Origin: Liolophura sinensis
Taxonomy: Eukaryota; Mollusca; Polyplacophora; Chitonida; Chitonidae
DNA: 64,000 bases
Direction: 5' to 3'
Assembly: GCF_032854445.1 (NCBI RefSeq)
Contig: NC_088301.1
Coordinates: forward strand, 18,779,808 to 18,843,807
Position numbers and translations under genes: made by a program. Below are positions 23,619-37,137 of the stretch, piece after piece (within the stretch, counting starts at the first letter, position 1; each line of letters starts with the position of its first letter). Under the pieces are notes generated by a model. That model was not told the DNA's origin, did no database searches, and saw nothing but the letters and a program-made list of their open reading frames with translations.

Positions 23619-26600
23619 TCACTGCTCCTTCACTCTGTTACGAAGGTACCCATTGGTGTCTCCTTTAAGATGGCTGCCACCATTCTTGTGCTCCTTGATT
23701 CCATTGGCTCCTGGGGTGGTGCCATTGTTTACGGCGGATTTACTGTCTTTGTGTGCAAGTCTCCTTGAGCGTCTATATGTCTGGATGTAGAAATTCCCGA
23801 ACAGTATAACCATGGCAACCATGTAGCTAGAGAGGAGGTACTGCCCCCAGCGCGGGAAATCACAGGAGAGGGTTAGAGAGTAGGCTGTGTGTGAAAAAGT
23901 TATCACAAACTGTATCTGCAAAAAACAAAACAACAGCATTTAGTTTCTAAACATACCTCTCTGAGTCATTTCAACTAATCAAGGCATTGTCAGACAATGC
24001 AAAATACCTGTGCTGGTTGTTTGTCTCTCAAAGCGGGGTGTACCTGGCCTGCATTTCATATCATGGCAGAATGATGGTAAAGATAAATCTCCTTCACCAT
24101 TATAAATCTTAATTACTATACATGAATATGCTTAATTTTACTTTAAAGTGCTCATTCAAGTAATTACTACACAGATATTACACCATATTTATTACATCTT
24201 ACTCTTTGAGAGTCGGGCAGGTTGTGCACCAAAAATGATCATAATTAGGCCAGCATATTGAAGTATTAATTGAAAAAATAACCTGAGTACTGAGTAAATA
24301 ATCGTATGATTAGGTTGGATTAGCTCATTAGAGTAATTAATATGCATCAAATCTGATGAATTTGTAACATCATCAGATCTGCCTGCTAAAACGTTCAGTC
24401 ATGCTTGTATGAAGTCTGAGATTAATTCCAGCAGTAGATCAGAATAAAATGCTCTTAATACAATTTTAACTGAATTCCTTGTTAAAAAGGTATTTAACTG
24501 ATCTGCATGAAATTTTATTTATTTAATTGCTATATTCAAGAATTTTGCATTCCTGGAGTATTTCTTTTAACCAGGAATCTGTTTAAAGGTGAACTGTCCC
24601 AGTTTTATTCCTCACTACAACCTAACTGAGTGAAAAAAAAATGCTCACAACCAACCCAACGGTTGGAGCATAATTTTGAGCGCTTCTTCGGCATATAATG
24701 GTTTCGTGGCATGACGATTATCCATTTTCGTCGCATGTTCTAGTTACAACATCTAGTTATTCCAATTCTTTAAATCACTTCGGCTCAGTATTCAGATACC
24801 TCTAGGTTATAATGTCTCAATTCTGTGCAAAAAAAAAATGTAATCAACTGGGACAGTTCATCTTTAACACCAATGACTTAAAGCCGATCTGAATATGAAA
24901 ACTCATTGGCCGAAGGCTAGACAGTCACACTGAGCCAGCTCTTTAACCATTCGAGCTAGCAAAGTGGTCGAATGAGAAATAAGGAATTTCCCATTTTACC
25001 AACTGAAATTCCATTGAAAAATGCATATTCATTTGTGGGTTCTGATATTACCCTTTTTTTTAGTTTAACAAGTCAAAGTTTATTGGAATGATGAGGCTAT
25101 AAGACTATTTATTTGATTGGAGTTTTAGGACATACTCAAGAATATTTCACGTATACAACAACCTCAACAATTATGGTGAGATGAACCCAGAATCATCTGC
25201 ATGCTGCTGCCAGCCCATCCCCCTATGACACGAGAGGAAGCCAGCAAGAACTGGACTCACAATGACTGAATGAAGAGGATGGGGGGGGTTACTGATCACA
25301 GATCATTTACTGATCACCTGTCTCATCTTCTTTCCAGAGGCAAAAATGACACCTCTTTCCTTTAGGAACTTCTCCAGTTCACAAAACATTCAGATTCTCA
25401 TTTTTTCTTTCCTTCGTCTACTTTTTTAAATTACATTTTATGACACTTTTTAAGGAAACCCAGGTTATAGTGAACGTGATCAAAAATAGTTGCCTAACAT
25501 TTTGGACAGGTCACATGATACATTTGGACTTTTCTACCTTCAATAATAAAAAAGTGTAAACTCAAAACTCCCCTATTGGTGAGAGGATTGTGGGCAATTT
25601 TGCTGCGCTAGCACACTCACAACCCTTGGCCACGGAGGTTTCCAGCCATTGCTAGTATACTGGTTACAGTGTGATCCAACTTGTACAATATGTGCAGTTT
25701 TGCTTTCTTCATGAAGGACAAAATTTTAATATTTTATAAAATGAAAAAAAAAAAAACAACAAGAAGAACTGTTTGGTTTACTATCAAGCAAACAGTTGTC
25801 TTAAAACATACAAACTGATTATTAAAATCATACTTACAAGTTGAAACTTTGTTATATATTTTTTCCACCAGAGTTTTTCCCGGAGTGAAGGAATGGCTGA
25901 GAGGCCATAGTATGTGTACATTGCAACATGTACAAGGCAGTTCAAACAACTGCCAAAATAAGCTGTAAAAAGACAAAAGGACATGAGCTTGACAAGTATA
26001 AACATGTAATCTTGGTTAAATTTTTGAGTCTTTTAAACCCTTGTGAAACCAGATTACGCACTGTCCAAAACTTTCACACCCATTATGATAACATGTAGCT
26101 AGATTAGCATGGAGTATTTTACACCCATTATGAATGTAACATGTACATGTAGCTGGGTTAGCACTGAGTATTTTACACCCATTATGATTGTAACGTACAT
26201 GTAGCGAGGCTAGCACTGAGTATTTTACGCCCATTATGATTGTAACATGTACATGTAGCTAGGTTAGCACCAAGTATTTTACACCCATTATGATATTAAC
26301 ATGTAAATGTAGCTAGGTTAGCAATGAGTATTTTACACCCATTATGACTGTAACATGTACATGTAGCTAGATTAGCACTGAGTATTTTACACTCATTATG
26401 ACTGTAACATGTACATGTAGCTAGATTAGCACTGAGTATTTTACACCCATTATGACTGTAACATGTAAATGTAGCTGGGTTAGCACTGATTACTTTACAC
26501 CCATTATGACTAACATGTACATGTAGCTAGATTAGCACTGAGTATTTTACACCCATTATGATTTTAACATGTACATGTAGCTCAGTTAGCAATGTGTATT

Positions 26601-29600
26601 TTACACCCATTATGATTGTAACATGTACATGTAGCTAGGTCAGCACTGAGTATTTTACACCCATTATGACTGTAACATGTACATGTAGCTAGATTAGCAC
26701 TGAGTATTTCACACCCATTATGTTTGTAACATGTAAATGTAGCTAGGTTAGCACTGAGTATTTCACACCCATTTATGATAACAATGAACATTTATGGTCA
26801 AAAAATTTTCTACAAACTTCTTACGTTTTTCTTAGTTTCTACTTTACCATTTCTTATCTGAGAAAGCATGTTTTTTTCCTCCTTTACAAATCAAACCTCC
26901 GGAAAAGTTTGATTAAAGTGGGAAACACACAAGAAGTATATCCTTACATGAAAAGATTTCATATTTTTAAGAAACTTTCAGGAAATAACTCTGTATTAAA
27001 TGCCACATTTGTGATAAACACATTCTACACAAGTCCACGACATTAATGGCTAAAAATAAGTACAGATCTGGAGACAAATATGTGTTTTCTCAGGAAAGAA
27101 ATTTTCAATTTAAGAAATTTCCAGAATTTTATTATTATTTTTTTTTTGTCTGTACTGGTCCTATTGGGTCCACACCGACCCATGACATTTTGTAATTAAT
27201 TTTGCACCTTGTAAATAACCCCAATCACCACCCTCCCACCAGTACTTACACAGTCCCCCTGGAATGAACATCATCACCCACCACCAGATGTTGAGCATGG
27301 AGGCGTGATGAAACACGTGCAGGAACGTCACCTGGTTATTCTTCTTCCTCAGGATCATTAGCACAGTGTCCAGCAGCTCGATGGCCTTGGAGAAGAAATA
27401 CCACCACAGGACACGAGCCACCTAATCAAGGACAAAACACATTCCTGACAATACCTCAGCCTAAATCAGACATTATTTATTTGACTGTTGTTTGACGCCA
27501 TATTCAAGGGTTTTCCGCTCATACAATGGCGTTCAGTATTATGTGCTGAGGAAACAGGAGTGCCTGGGGAAAACCACTGACTTCTGGCAACTTACTGAAG
27601 CACTTTGCCATACAGACACGAACACCATGAAGGTGGAAGACATGTAGTTTTCAATGGGTGTTAGATTGTACAAATGGGCGTACAAGCGTTGTCAACCACC
27701 TGTTGTCACCCCACAAAAACAGAAAGCAAATGTGCAACTTCCCTGTCAAAGGACGGGATTGAATTTTGTGTGTTTATTTTATAAACTACAAAATTCCTGT
27801 CTTCACATCTCTTGTGTATTATAATCCACGTTACGGTACATGTTTAAATTGTAGGTCTTTTTTCAACTTTACATGTTGCAAGGTATTCTTGATTTAGACT
27901 TCTATATTTACACGGCTAAAAAAGATTGGAGTGGTCATTCTTGGTACAGCCTGCATAATTTACACAGCTAAAAAATTAGCAGGCCATCTAAGATTATTTT
28001 ATTCCAGTATTGGTTTGCATCTGTAAACTGGCCACAGACTGCTGTCAATGTTTTTACCCTCGTTTCTCTTGGGTTGGTCCAGGAGTCTTTGTTGTACTTG
28101 GCACAGAAGAAGTCATACCCTGCATCATAGGCACTCAGTATTATCTGTCAAAGAGAAGTCAAGATAAAAATCACAAGTCCAGACTTAACATAAAGGCTAA
28201 CAGAAATCTTCGGTGGCCTAATGGTTAGAAAGTGAGCATGCCTGGGATCAAACCCAGGTCGGGTCATACCGAAGGCTTTAAAAATGGTACTTGTTGCTGC
28301 CTCACTTGGTGCTCAGAACTGGAGATTAGAGCAAGGAAACAGGACTGGTTGGCCCAGTGACAGTATAAAGTGACTGGGTGAGGTGTCAGCATAATGCCAC
28401 TGGGTGAGGTGTCAGCATAATGCCACTGGGTGAGGTGTCAGCATAATACCACTGGGTGAGGTGTCAGCATAATGCCACTGGGTGAGGTGTCAGCATAATG
28501 CCACTGGGTGAGGTGTCAGCATAATGCCACTGGGTGAGGTGTCATGATACTTCAGTAGCAGCAGCACTTTGGCAGCATGGACTCGTTCTGACAAAAGAAA
28601 GAGACACTACACACTTATGAGCACATTTAATCTGTTGCCGTTACGACTGAAAAATTGTTAAGTGTGACGTTAATCCCAAATCATACATACACTAAAGGTT
28701 AACAACACTGCTCAGTACAGTTTATTTACACCTGTGATTTAATTTTCACATTTTTGTTTTTTTTTATTCCAGAGCATCTCTTCCCTTAGGTTGTGTATCA
28801 ACGGATTCATGCACAGTTGTACATTACATATGACGTAACAGAATTTCTAAAAGGTTAAATTTTCTCAACAAGAATGAAATTCCAGGAGGCCTGTTCAAAA
28901 TAAAAATGCATCAACAAAAGTTAAAAGGTTACTAGGATATGGTCTGACAGGAGAGTAGACCTGTTGCAGTCTCCTGTTCATTTTCCTGCCTATGTACTTT
29001 ACGATCAATCAAGGAAGGTTAGGCTGTGCCTGTACATACATTCTACATATGTACATGTGGAAATTATTTTTTTAAGGTACATGTATTAAATCCTTAATTA
29101 CTTGCAAATTCCCAAGAAGCTTTTTGTAATAGGAGCAAAGGAGATACAACTACCTCAATTCATCAACCTTCTTGTCGGATTTATGCACCTTTTTCATTTG
29201 CTTTCAGAGACAAAACTACACTGGATGGGTTGACCAATTTTATGACTTCAGGACAAAAAGCATAATTTTTATCAGTCTACGCATAATAATGTTTTCATAT
29301 CATGCTTGACTAAACATCTTGTAATCAGGTTAAAGGCTTGAAGATTTACAGCTATTTGTCTTATAGAACCACAGGTGTGAACAAGGTCAAAATTAGAAGT
29401 CACAGTTAACTCTTATGAAAGTGATGGAGTGGCCCAACTGAGGCCTTAAACCATTATCAAAAATATAAGCACCCTGGGAGGAGAAATCCAAATTGCCCAC
29501 AGAACAACTTTTAATAATTAGCTTCTCAGAATTCATACATAATTGTCAGTATTGTGTATAAACAGATACATGTAGCTAGTTTGATAAATGTTTTAACTAT

Positions 29601-30499
29601 AGTACAGTGTTTCCAAGTTTCTTACCTCAACAAACATGTAGACAGACAAGAAAACAAGGCCAAGGTTATAGCTTTTCAGAATTCATACATAATTGTCAGT
29701 ATTGTGTATAAACAAGAATAGCTAGTTTGATTAATGTTTTAACTGTAGTAAAGTGTTTCCAAGTTTCTTACCTCAACAAACATGTAGACAGACAAGAAAA
29801 CAAGGCCAAGGTTATAGACCACTAAAAAGGTGGACATTTTCAGAGGTTGTCTGTCCTTCATCACCCGTGGGCCAATTGCCACGAAGCCCAGGTATACCGC
29901 CGTCAGCACCCATACTGGGATTGGTGAGTTGCACAGCAACAGCCAGTTTCTTGAACGGGGATCTGAAAATAGAACGGAGATTGACTGACTGACTGACTGA
30001 CTGACAGGTGTCACTTTTGAAAAATATATTAAATCTTCTGTATGGTACATATGTGTGGATTGCCATTTGAGGTCAGCAAATTTATTTTGCATGCATATAG
30101 GTTACTTCCCTTTTCAAGCATTTACCTCCCTTGATGTTCCATGTAGACCATGTTCCAGTTCACTTTACCAATGCTGTTAACTTTTGCACGTTGCTATGTG
30201 ATGGAATTTAAGAAATCACAGAGCATTGTTGTGATTAATGTAACTAATTTCTTGCAACTTTAACTATGTCTTGTTTTTTGTATTTATGCTATGTCTGAAT
30301 TTATTTCTGTTAATTGGAAAACTGACAAAGTCACTGAGATCATGGCCAGATACTGTACCTGTCGTCATGGCCTGATAATATATGAAAAGGGAAGTAAAAT
30401 ACTTATAAAGAAACTATGGAATTGGGAGCAGACTTTACCTGCTTGAGGCAATGCCCTTTCATACTGATCCACCAGATCTTTCACCCAGGCACTCACCAT
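23619..30499 (-). CDS. ELOVL5: ELOVL2/5-type very-long-chain fatty acid elongase, copy A (310 aa, 6 coding exons)
   Basis: The enzyme is an ER 3-ketoacyl-CoA synthase that condenses malonyl-CoA with C18-C22 acyl-CoA, here probably polyunsaturated. Coding exons in transcript order: 30499-30439, 29962-29772, 28144-28058, 27421-27250, 25962-25838, 23915-23619; all have AG/GT borders and matching phases. Upstream AG at 30515-30516 suggests that exon starts at 30514, 15 bases before the ATG. Visible ELO motifs: VVYNLGL (68-74), KAIELLDT (125-132), the catalytic histidine box HVFHH (148-152) followed by ASMLNIWW as in ELOVL2/5, MYTYYG (185-190), and NFYIQTY (253-259). Several hydrophobic segments fit a multi-pass membrane protein. 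The tail is polar and ends RVKEQ, an R-x-K-x-x variant of a dibasic ER-retrieval signal. Length of 310 is normal for the family. Copy A has no visible first exon or promoter before the gap. Confidence 0.93.
25105..25290 (-). mobile_element. SINE family-1, reverse, diverged (copy A)
   Basis: 'ctatttatttgattggagtt', 'aagaatatttcacgtataca', 'aattatggtgagatgaaccc' and 'aggaagccagcaagaactgg' follow the reversed family order. The orthologous insertion is in copy B at about 38632-38815. Confidence 0.75.
26050..26785. repeat. About thirteen-copy 54-bp minisatellite (copy A)
   Basis: The unit is built from 'gtaacatgtacatgtagcta', 'gattagcactgagtatttta' and 'cacccattatgact'. It sits in the elongase intron between the coding exons at 25962 and 27250, and its counterpart in copy B is the same length to within a few bases. 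Confidence 0.9.
27470..27640 (-). mobile_element. Decayed SINE family-1 fragment, reverse (copy A)
   Basis: 'attatttatttgactgttgt', 'catattcaagggttttccgc' and 'gcgttcagtattatgtgctg' are recognisable but diverged. The same insertion is at about 40990 in copy B. Confidence 0.55.
28205..28690 (+). mobile_element. SINE family 2 with internal tandem expansion (copy A)
   Basis: The tRNA-like head 'ggtggcctaatggttagaaa' and 'gatcaaacccaggtcgggtc', the body 'ggttggcccagtgacagtat', and the 3' end 'gactgaaaaattgttaagtg'. Between about 28370 and 28545 a 26-bp unit 'actgggtgaggtgtcagcat' plus 'aatgcc' is repeated about seven times. The copy-B element (41724-42075) has about two units. Confidence 0.8.
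29521..29817 (-). repeat. Tandem duplication of an elongase exon 3' end with its donor (copy A)
   Basis: Units 29521-29670 and 29671-29817 each contain the last 46 coding bases of the elongase exon 29962-29772, the splice donor and about 100 bases of intron. The functional donor is at 29770-29771; the extra copy places a second intact donor at 29624-29625, preceded by exon-like sequence. The same duplication is present in copy B. Confidence 0.9.
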
Positions 30500-30589
30500 C
30501 CTCGAGATCAAAATCTGAAACCACAATGAAAACCAGTCATAGTGACAGAAATGTGCAGTATGGAATAATGAAATACATGCAACCAGCAA

Positions 30590-30740
30590 TCAAACAGCGA
30601 GGATATCCTGAAACCAGTAATCAAACAGCGAGGATATCATGAAACCAGTAATCAAACAGCGAGGATATCATGAAACCAGTAATCAAACAGCGAGGATACC
30701 ATGAAACCAGTAATCAAAGAGAGAGGATATCATGAAACCA
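30590..30740. repeat. 31-bp minisatellite, about five copies (copy A)
   Basis: The unit is 'gaaaccagtaatcaaacagc' plus 'gaggatatcat'. Copy B at about 43970-44010 has only one to two units. Confidence 0.85.
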
Positions 30741-30944
30741 CTAATCAAAACATATAGTGTCATGAATGCTAGCTTCTAATGTAGGCCTATAGCCTGATCG
30801 AAACGTTGCCAAATCACGTCGTAAAAAGCACAGCATCACTTACATGTGCTTAATTGCACATCACATTACTAGCAATGACACCTAGTAATGACACCCTCAT
30901 TGACAGTACTGATCTGAAAATATTTATTCCTCTTTAAATAGCGT

Positions 30945-31305
30945 GAATGAATGCTTGGGGGTTTAACGCCGTACTTGACAATTTTTCATCATACAACGAC
31001 GAGGAGTAATTAAGCTTGTGTACATATACTGTGTTTTCTTGTGGTAGTGCGAGTCTATAACGCAAAAGTGCTGCTGCCACTGAGGTATCATGTCAAAGAC
31101 ACCATATGTGACACCCCACCCAGTCACATTATATTGCCACCAGGCCAACCAGTCCTGTTTCCTTGCTCTAGCCTCTCAGTGCTGAGTGCCAAGCTGGGTA
31201 GCAGCAAGTGCCATTTTTAAAGTCTTCGGTATGAACGGACCCACATTTGATCCCAGGTCTCCCGACTTCGGGGCAGAAGCTCTAACCATTAGCTCATCAA
31301 AGGGG
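30945..31305 (-). mobile_element. SINE family 2, reverse (copy A)
   Basis: The reversed family 3' end 'gtacttgacaatttttcatc' comes first. The reversed head 'gtatgaacggacccacattt' to 'gctctaaccattagctcatc' follows. Counterpart in copy B at about 44210-44555. Confidence 0.75.
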
Positions 31306-31465
31306 TCAATTTCCTCTTAAAATGAACTTAAATTATGCAATATAGATCACCTGTAATTTTCAGGGATAGGTTGTTCAAAACTGTTTTAAGTCTCAATACC
31401 AGTAAAATACCTGTAAAGCCCAGTCTTCAATTTTGTACTCAGCCCAAAAGTAATTGCCTAACAGT

Positions 31466-31665
31466 NNNNNNNNNNNNNNNNNNNNNNNNNNNNNNNNNNN
31501 NNNNNNNNNNNNNNNNNNNNNNNNNNNNNNNNNNNNNNNNNNNNNNNNNNNNNNNNNNNNNNNNNNNNNNNNNNNNNNNNNNNNNNNNNNNNNNNNNNNN
31601 NNNNNNNNNNNNNNNNNNNNNNNNNNNNNNNNNNNNNNNNNNNNNNNNNNNNNNNNNNNNNNNNN
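31466..31665. other. Assembly gap of exactly 200 N
   Basis: A run of N from 31466 to 31665. The exact round length suggests a placeholder between scaffolded contigs. The sequence left of it ends where copy A ends, and the sequence right of it starts where copy B starts. Confidence 0.98.
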
Positions 31666-33489
31666 TTTCAAGCTGAACTGGTTTTCCAGATTTTTTAAGG
31701 CCTGGAAAAAAATTAATTTCAAATTCCAGGCTTTTCGAGGCATCGTACAAAACCTTATCTACGTCCGACAAGCCATGCTATAACAACAATGAAAGCACAC
31801 CACCATCTTCAGGTGAAGCACTTAATCATCTCATCCAACAGAAGCACAAACCGCATAAAATTCATGGAACTGCCTGTACATAGCTGTGAGTTGTATTTAC
31901 CTGTGTTTTGATTGTGGAGCATTAATGGAACGAGGTTGGCCAGTCAGGTAAAATCTTTCTATTTATCACATGTTTAATGTTGCAATGCCAGGCCTTTAGG
32001 GTAGCAGCATAGTACTATTGGTGGCATCTCCTCAAACACCTCACCCTCAGCTTGTAATGCATTTACAGATTTTATCTGAGTGAACACACCATCATTCAAT
32101 TTAATGCAAAACCCACACAGACTTGATTGACAGCAGATCAGGTTCCATGGATACTGTCCCACCCACTTTATTTATATGTGCCAGTACCTTTTCTTTGTCA
32201 TTGCCCAACATTATTTGCGAACATCAGTTTGCTTTTTACTAAACGTTTCACTAATGGATGAATCTAACACATCCAATGTCCTGGTGAAAGCAACTGATGT
32301 CACAGAAGACTTAACACTTGTAGTCAATGTGTGGGACATACGGTTGACCTATTTGCAACTTTTTACTTGCAATTTTATTGTCTATGATTGGTCAATTGCA
32401 TGTTCTTCTTATGATTGACAGTTCAGAAAGGTCTATTAGGAGTCATCTTTTTTTTTCTGTATAAGGCAGAATTTATCATATACCGGTACCCATGACAATT
32501 TTAGCTATACATGTAACAACAACAACAACATGTATTAGTAAACAAGGTTATATACATTACATCATCAGCTACCTCTTTATAAAACTTGATGACCTTCTCA
32601 CTACAATTTACAATATATAGAGGCATCAAAAACACACAAAATAGATTTCCCAATGATATACTAAGATAATTACTTCAAAATCAACATGTCCAATGTCTAT
32701 ATGGAGGCAATACATTTATCTGCATAGAAAATACTTGTTAATTTTGTTGCAACAATAAAGTGAAAATCACCGGAAAAATTCAAGGACAAAGCAAATGGTG
32801 GAATAAACACAAAACCTGGTTGTCCAGGTGACCTTCAGAATTTTTAGCCCGTACATAAAGCAATGACTTACTAAAAACAAGATGTGTTGACATAAACATG
32901 TGATTTACATTCTCTATGAACGTTCTTGGTTTTGATTTAGACAAGGATGGTTTAGCTAAACGTAATGTGAATTTTACAGTTTGCAATCACAAAATTTGAT
33001 ATAACACTTTCGGCGACCTTTATAGTTAACACTGAAAATGGACGACAAAAAATGACTGAAGAAAGAAGAAACTATATACCCTGGAGAAAACTTGAGCAAA
33101 CTGAAGCCAGATGATCAACGCACTGAAGAAAGTCTGACAGACATTTGATCACTAGATAATGTTCAACAGAAAGCAGTCCTTTGATTTGATCAAATACATG
33201 TACAGTCAAGCTGAAGAAACACGCAGCCAAATGTACAGTACTTATTACTGACAAATTAACAAACAGGCAGAAAGCATATTCTTGCAACAAAATTACCTTA
33301 ATTAAATGCAACCATAAGATCTAAGCTTGAATCAAATTCAACTTCAATAATAGCATGATCAGAAATTCACATAACATACGCTGAATTGCAGCTAGACGTT
33401 AGTTTCGTCAAGTTTCACCAGGGGTTCGACAATCGTGTTAATTACGCTTTACAACCAAGTACATCTATCCTCACAATCACAAAATTTTT

Positions 33490-34060
33490 CCCCTCGTAAC
33501 AAAGCTTGACAACTAAGGATCCACACAGTCAGAACATTTTCCTTTGAATTACACAAAGCTTGACAAGCAAGTATCCACAGTCAGAACATTTTCCTTTGTA
33601 TTAAACAAAGCTTGACAAGCAAGTATCCATACAGTCAGAACATTTTCCTTTGTATTAAAGGCTTGACAAGCAAGTATCCATACAGTCAGAACATTTTCCT
33701 TTGTATTAAAGAAGGCTTGACAATCAAGTATCCATACAGTCAGAACATTTTCCTTTGTATTAAACAAAGCTTGACAAGCAAGTCAGAACATTTTCCTTTG
33801 TATTAAAGAAGGCTTGACAAGCAAGTATCCATACAGTCAGAACATTTTCCTTTGTATTAAACAAAGCTTGACAAGCAAGTATCCACAGTCAGAACATTTT
33901 CCTTTGTACTAAACAAAGCTTGACAAACAAGTCAGAACATTTTCCTTTGTATTAAACGAAGCTTGACAAGCAAGTATCCACAGTCAGAACATTTTCCTTT
34001 GTATTTAACAAAGCTTGACAAGCAAGTATCCGCGCAATCAGAACATTTTCTTGTAAGAAA
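33490..34060. repeat. 56-bp minisatellite, about ten copies (copy B)
   Basis: Same unit as 20340-20570, but expanded and interspersed with shorter units that lack 'tatccaca'. Confidence 0.9.
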
Positions 34061-35999
34061 CAAAATCTAGACAGGCAAATTATCCACATAATCTTACTTT
34101 GTGTTACATCAGTAAAAGGACACCGGAAAATATTAAAATATTATCAATCCACTCGCAATTGATCAGTGGTAGCACTACTTGACAGGACCAAGGTAATTTG
34201 TGAAATATGTATTAATGTGCTTACTGTTTACACATCTGGGATGGGGGGGGGGGGGGCAGACAAGACTGAATAATTAATCCTGCTGTATCAGATCAATTCT
34301 GTCTTCAAAACATTACACAATCTTTAACATTTTCTTGTGACCTCTCTCACAACGAAGGTAATTATGCCAAAATAACAATAATAATAATAATAATAATAAT
34401 ACATGTGGTAATAATAATAGTTATAACAGACTTTTATGGATGAAGCATGAGTGTAGTGGACAGTGAAGAACGTACATATCAATAACATAGTTCAGTTATA
34501 ACTAGTTGTTAACAAAGGTATCAGAACTTTGTACGGAAAAATTACATGTAATTTACTTCCATGATACCTCAAACATGATGTTATTCATAATAATATTGTT
34601 CAGGTATATTTGCTACAGGTACTCATGGAGGCGAGCTCATAATGGACTTCTATATATATATGTATATGTATAATATAAAAATAAAAGAAACAATAACAAC
34701 ACTAACACTGACTAAAGGAAGCATAAATACATATACATTCCATGTGAAACGTGAAACTATTTAGTTATTTGATCGATGTTTTACACCGTATTCAATAATA
34801 TTTCACTTGGATTGAAGCTAAGCACATTCAATAAAACACATCAACACAACTTAATGCTTTCATTCACGACTTCAATTTTTGTATCGATCTGAACAAAAAT
34901 TTAAAATTGTGCCGAAAATAATTTGCTTTGATGGCTGTCATTTTAGCTTTTAATAAAGCCATTTGCAACAGTGTTCTTATGATCTTAGTTTAGTTACATA
35001 TCAGCTGCTGCTGGTTGTACCCAGCATTGACCATGGACAAGCTACTATTCTTGTTGAGTCAAAGTCGAAGTCAAACTTTGATACAGACCATTCTCTTTCT
35101 GGGCATCTCGCTGAAGGGGAATCAGTTGCTGGCATCTGGCATCTGATATGCTTTAATCAACTAGTCTTTCAGATTTTCGTTTTTCAATCAGGAAACATAT
35201 ATATATAAAAAATGCACAAAAAAGAGTACCTTGTTGAAAATTTGTGTATATATGTATGTCTACAATCAGTGCTAAATATATAAGCAGGAATTTCTATGTG
35301 AAAATCCCTTGAATGCAAGTCCAATTCTGAGTATTACAGTTGTATGTAACCTGGGATTAAGATAGAGGGATGTATACATTCCGTTTCATTAAAATTGTTC
35401 TCTTTTCCATTTAGTCTTTCAGAGCAGGAAAAACAAGCAGTAAAAGAGAGATGTACACTGTATGTTGTGATCAGCAACATCATTCAGCACCGTAAATACT
35501 TCAGTTTCAATATACTGTCTATATTATGACAATATGTTCAGGAATCCTGAAACCCTAATTGGCTGGGAACTACATTTTTCTATAACTGCATTCTTTGAGA
35601 ATGTTGCGAGTCAAATCTGTATGGCACAAAATGGTTACAGAATTATATCACTACATACAGATTGATTAGATATTTACACCTGAATATAACTGCCCTTCCC
35701 TCGGGAAAAAATGCGTCCATTTTAAAAGCAGCACACTGGTTTTATTTCATGCACTTCAGACAATACAGACTAATGCTCCCAGGATTCCCCTGACTGCATT
35801 TCAATATAGAAACACTTCCCAAAGTTTAACGGGAATGAGGTTGGAGAGGATCCTTTAGCGGTGTTGCTGGCATAATGCAGAATACATATATACCTGTACA
35901 ACATAGCAAAACACGAACATCACTTTTTAACTTGTAAAAACAAGTGAAAACCCTAACAAAAACAATAAAGCTATTGCTGACTGCATTGGATTTCTGGGG

Positions 36000-36090
36000 T
36001 TGTGTTTCCCACTTGGTGACCTCATGAGGCAGTGTTTCCCATTTGGTGACCTCATGAGGTGGTGTTTCCCATTTGGTGACCTCATGTTCT
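36000..36090. repeat. Three-copy 30-bp repeat (copy B)
   Basis: Counterpart of 22470-22560, with the same three units built on 'gtttcccatttggtgacctc'. Confidence 0.8.
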
Positions 36091-37137
36091 ATTCTTACTG
36101 TGGACATTCTTCTGGCTTAATCAGGCACTGCAGACGGACTAGTAGGGTCTCAAATTTGGCTTAATTAGCCAAGGCATGTGCAAAGCAATACCCAATCCGC
36201 TGGCATACATCATAAGCCCCACAGGGTCTTAAATCTGCTATAACACTCAGGACACTGGCAGCACTTAAATATAGACCAAAAATACACAGGCAATGAGCTC
36301 TTCAAATAATTCAACATCAGTAAAATTGTGCGAAATATTCTACAGTGATCATCTTTGGGCAAATGCAACAGATGTCCCCTGAATATGTTGAACACTACAT
36401 CATAGTGGAAAATAAAAAAGAAACTTAGGTAGTGTTAAGTTACAGAACTCAGGCTGATTCCACTAAGCCATTTCTGACTTCAAGGCAAAATTTGAAATAC
36501 AATCTCAAAGCTTATTGTTAGGCATCAGAACTCAAAATTTTTTCCACTTCATCGATTTTATCTTAAGACAAATATGTCTGAATTTCAATTTCCAGTACCA
36601 AAAACTAAGCATCGTAAAAGATCTTCCAAATTTTGACAGAAGTCAGAAACAGCTTTGTGGAATCGTCCCCTGCTATTTGTCACAGTGAGATCTGATGAAC
36701 CTTTAGAGGCCACAGACTGAAGACCAGCACAAGTTTTACCGTGAATGACTGTATATCTACACGAACATGTCAAAATTATGTTCATCACCATCGTGGATGG
36801 TACATGTACATGTATGTAGGTATGTTACTTTGTTTCAGAGTGGTTATGCGAGGCTCTACCTTTACAACACCTTGGGCTACAGTCCAATCTGTTGGATCCT
36901 CTTACCACCACATAGTATGAAACCATACTATCACACACCACAACAATTATCAAACAAAGCAACAAGAGAGAAGACAAAACAACGAAACAAACAGCTACAA
37001 GACTCAAAACTAATAGCACTTCATGCAACTTAGCATAAATTATGTCCCAATCACAAGAGAGGGGGAGAGTGTAACACCGAGTTGAAGTAAAACAGCCTAC
37101 AAATGGACATTTGTTCACCAAGACACACCATCATCGA

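Larger units (their letters stand above)
18515..31465. repeat. Duplicated segment, copy A (about 13 kb)
   Basis: The sequence from 'tttcaagctgaactggtttt' to 'taattgcctaacagt' is repeated in the same order at 31666-44718 with sparse substitutions and a few array-length differences. Copy A ends exactly at the N run. It holds a complete elongase coding region but not the candidate first exon seen upstream of copy B. Confidence 0.95.
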
